Assembly: GCA_024636135.1 (NCBI GenBank)
Contig: JAGXHP010000103.1
Span: 1-9,365 of the forward strand
Direction: 5' to 3'
DNA: 9,365 nucleotides
From: Chloroflexota bacterium
GTDB lineage: Bacteria; Chloroflexota; Limnocylindria; QHBO01
This document shows positions 8,794 through 9,365 of the stretch, one piece after another. A program made the translations under genes and the position numbers. Positions within the stretch are counted from its first letter, which is position 1; each line of letters begins with the position of its first letter. Below the pieces are notes generated by a model, which saw only the letters and a list, made by a program, of their open reading frames with translations, made no database searches and had not been told where the DNA came from.

Positions 8794-8838
8794 TCGGGAC
8801 CCTGATCGATGCCGCCTCCGGGAGAGACCGCACCACCA

Positions 8839-9365
8839 TTGGCCGACACCCTCACCGAGTCATTCTGCGAACGCTGCGGGACGCGCTATGAATTCCAGGC
8901 GCCGACCCGCCTGAATCCGCTGCGCAAGACGCGCGGGTTCATTGGAGGGCTGCGCAACTACCTCACGAGCCAGGATGCGCTGTCCGACGCCATGGGCGAC
9001 GCGATGCGATCCGAGGAGAGCGGCCTGGCCTTCGCCCAGCTCGAGGCGTTCCACGAGTCGTTCAACTTCTGCATCGACTGCCGCCAGTACACCTGCGTCA
9101 ACTGCTGGAACGACGATGCCGGACGCTGTCGATCCTGCGCGCCGATCCCCGGTACCGACGACCTGGCCGAGCGACTCGCCGCATCCGCCGCTCCCGTGCC
9201 GGTCGTCGCGGCCGAGCCGCCCAACGGCGATGTCCATGAGCATTGGGCCCCCGAGGCATGGCCGATGTCCGATCTTCCGGCCCAGGGTGACCAGGTGCAT
9301 GTCGCCGCCGAGGTGGAGCCCGAGCCCGAGCCGGAGCCCGTCGCCGCAGAGGTGGAGCCCGAGCC
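8839..9365 (+). CDS. Unrecognised Cys-rich (four CxxC) protein with Glu/Pro-rich repeat, partial
   Basis: This reading frame stays open to the window edge, so the C-terminus is missing; 175 complete codons are visible from the TTG start. Four CxxC pairs are seen: CERC (10-13), CIDC (78-81), CVNC (86-89) and CRSC (97-100), probably binding two zinc ions. The first pair is about 65 residues from the rest. Between them lies a probably helical stretch (about 36-75). After residue 103 comes an Ala/Pro/Glu-rich segment ending in VAAEVEPEPEPEP repeats. I do not recognise the family. The start is uncertain: an in-frame ATG at 8809 adds ten residues (MPPPGETAPP). I favour TTG 8839 because codon third positions are mostly G/C only from there on, although GGGAGAG lies 12 nt upstream, a long spacing. 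It is divergent from fhaA and may share regulation with the cell-wall block. Confidence 0.75.
   Translation, partial: MADTLTESFCERCGTRYEFQAPTRLNPLRKTRGFIGGLRNYLTSQDALSDAMGDAMRSEESGLAFAQLEAFHESFNFCIDCRQYTCVNCWNDDAGRCRSCAPIPGTDDLAERLAASAAPVPVVAAEPPNGDVHEHWAPEAWPMSDLPAQGDQVHVAAEVEPEPEPEPVAAEVEPE
9301..9365 (+). repeat. 39-nt tandem repeat coding for 13-residue Glu/Pro units
   Basis: The 26 nt at 9301-9326 recur at 9340-9365 with a single mismatch (GCCGCCGAGG versus GCCGCAGAGG), giving a 39-nt period, or 13 residues (VAAEVEPEPEPEP). The second unit is cut by the window edge, so copy number is unknown. Such acidic Pro-rich repeats usually form extended, flexible linkers between domains. Confidence 0.7.

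Larger units (their letters stand above)
8706..8838. promoter_or_regulatory. Divergent intergenic control region
   Basis: The 133 nt between the fhaA start (minus strand) and the chosen start of the plus-strand Cys-rich gene must hold promoters for both directions. It contains a plus-strand -10 box, three GGTACG elements and a 5-bp stem CCGCC/GGCGG (8739-8750). On the minus strand TAGGAT (8719 to 8714) could be a -10 box but has no recognisable -35, and it overlaps the AGGA that serves as the fhaA ribosome site, so it is ambiguous. Confidence 0.6.

Noticed and set aside
8809..8838. ATG start at 8809 for the Cys-rich gene
   Set aside because: The extra residues MPPPGETAPP have A/T-tolerant third positions unlike the rest of the gene and would leave only about 9 nt of leader; not excluded, but less favoured than TTG 8839.
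8860..9300. Minus-strand open frames under the Cys-rich gene
   Set aside because: The plus frame has ordered CxxC pairs and G/C-rich third positions, while the minus frames show no motifs.

Overview
This is a G+C-rich bacterial window holding one tightly packed minus-strand gene block and, at the right edge, the start of a divergent plus-strand gene. Read in the direction of transcription (right to left) the block is: FhaA-type protein (DUF3662 + FHA), FhaB-type membrane-anchored FHA protein, RodA/FtsW-type SEDS glycosyltransferase, class B penicillin-binding protein (PbpA-type transpeptidase), then after a 126-nt gap a MoxR AAA+ ATPase, a DUF58 protein and a large membrane transglutaminase-like protein of the TgpA/DUF3488 kind. 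Most junctions are overlaps or gaps of 10 nt or less (ATGA overlaps at fhaA/fhaB and rodA/pbpA), so these are one or two operons.

The order fhaA-fhaB-rodA-pbpA is the cell-wall/FHA cluster best known from Actinomycetota (Mycobacterium Rv0020c-Rv0016c), where pstP sits between fhaB and rodA, and pknA-pknB follow pbpA. Here the phosphatase is absent, and where the kinases would be there is instead a MoxR-DUF58-transglutaminase cassette. Gene content and base composition fit a high-GC Chloroflexota lineage (for example Limnocylindria-like) or a deep actinobacterium; the sequence alone does not decide this.

Functionally, the SEDS protein polymerises glycan strands and its partner PBP cross-links them. 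The two FHA proteins are phosphothreonine readers that probably tie this machinery to a Ser/Thr kinase encoded elsewhere. MoxR + DUF58 + transglutaminase is a recurrent, poorly understood trio thought to act in assembly or maturation at the cell envelope.

Right of fhaA is a 133-nt divergent control region with a good -10 box for the plus-strand gene and three GGTACG elements arranged as a direct and an inverted repeat. The plus-strand gene encodes an unrecognised protein with four CxxC pairs followed by a Glu/Pro-rich 13-residue repeat, and it runs off the window. No RNA genes, mobile elements or CRISPR arrays were seen.
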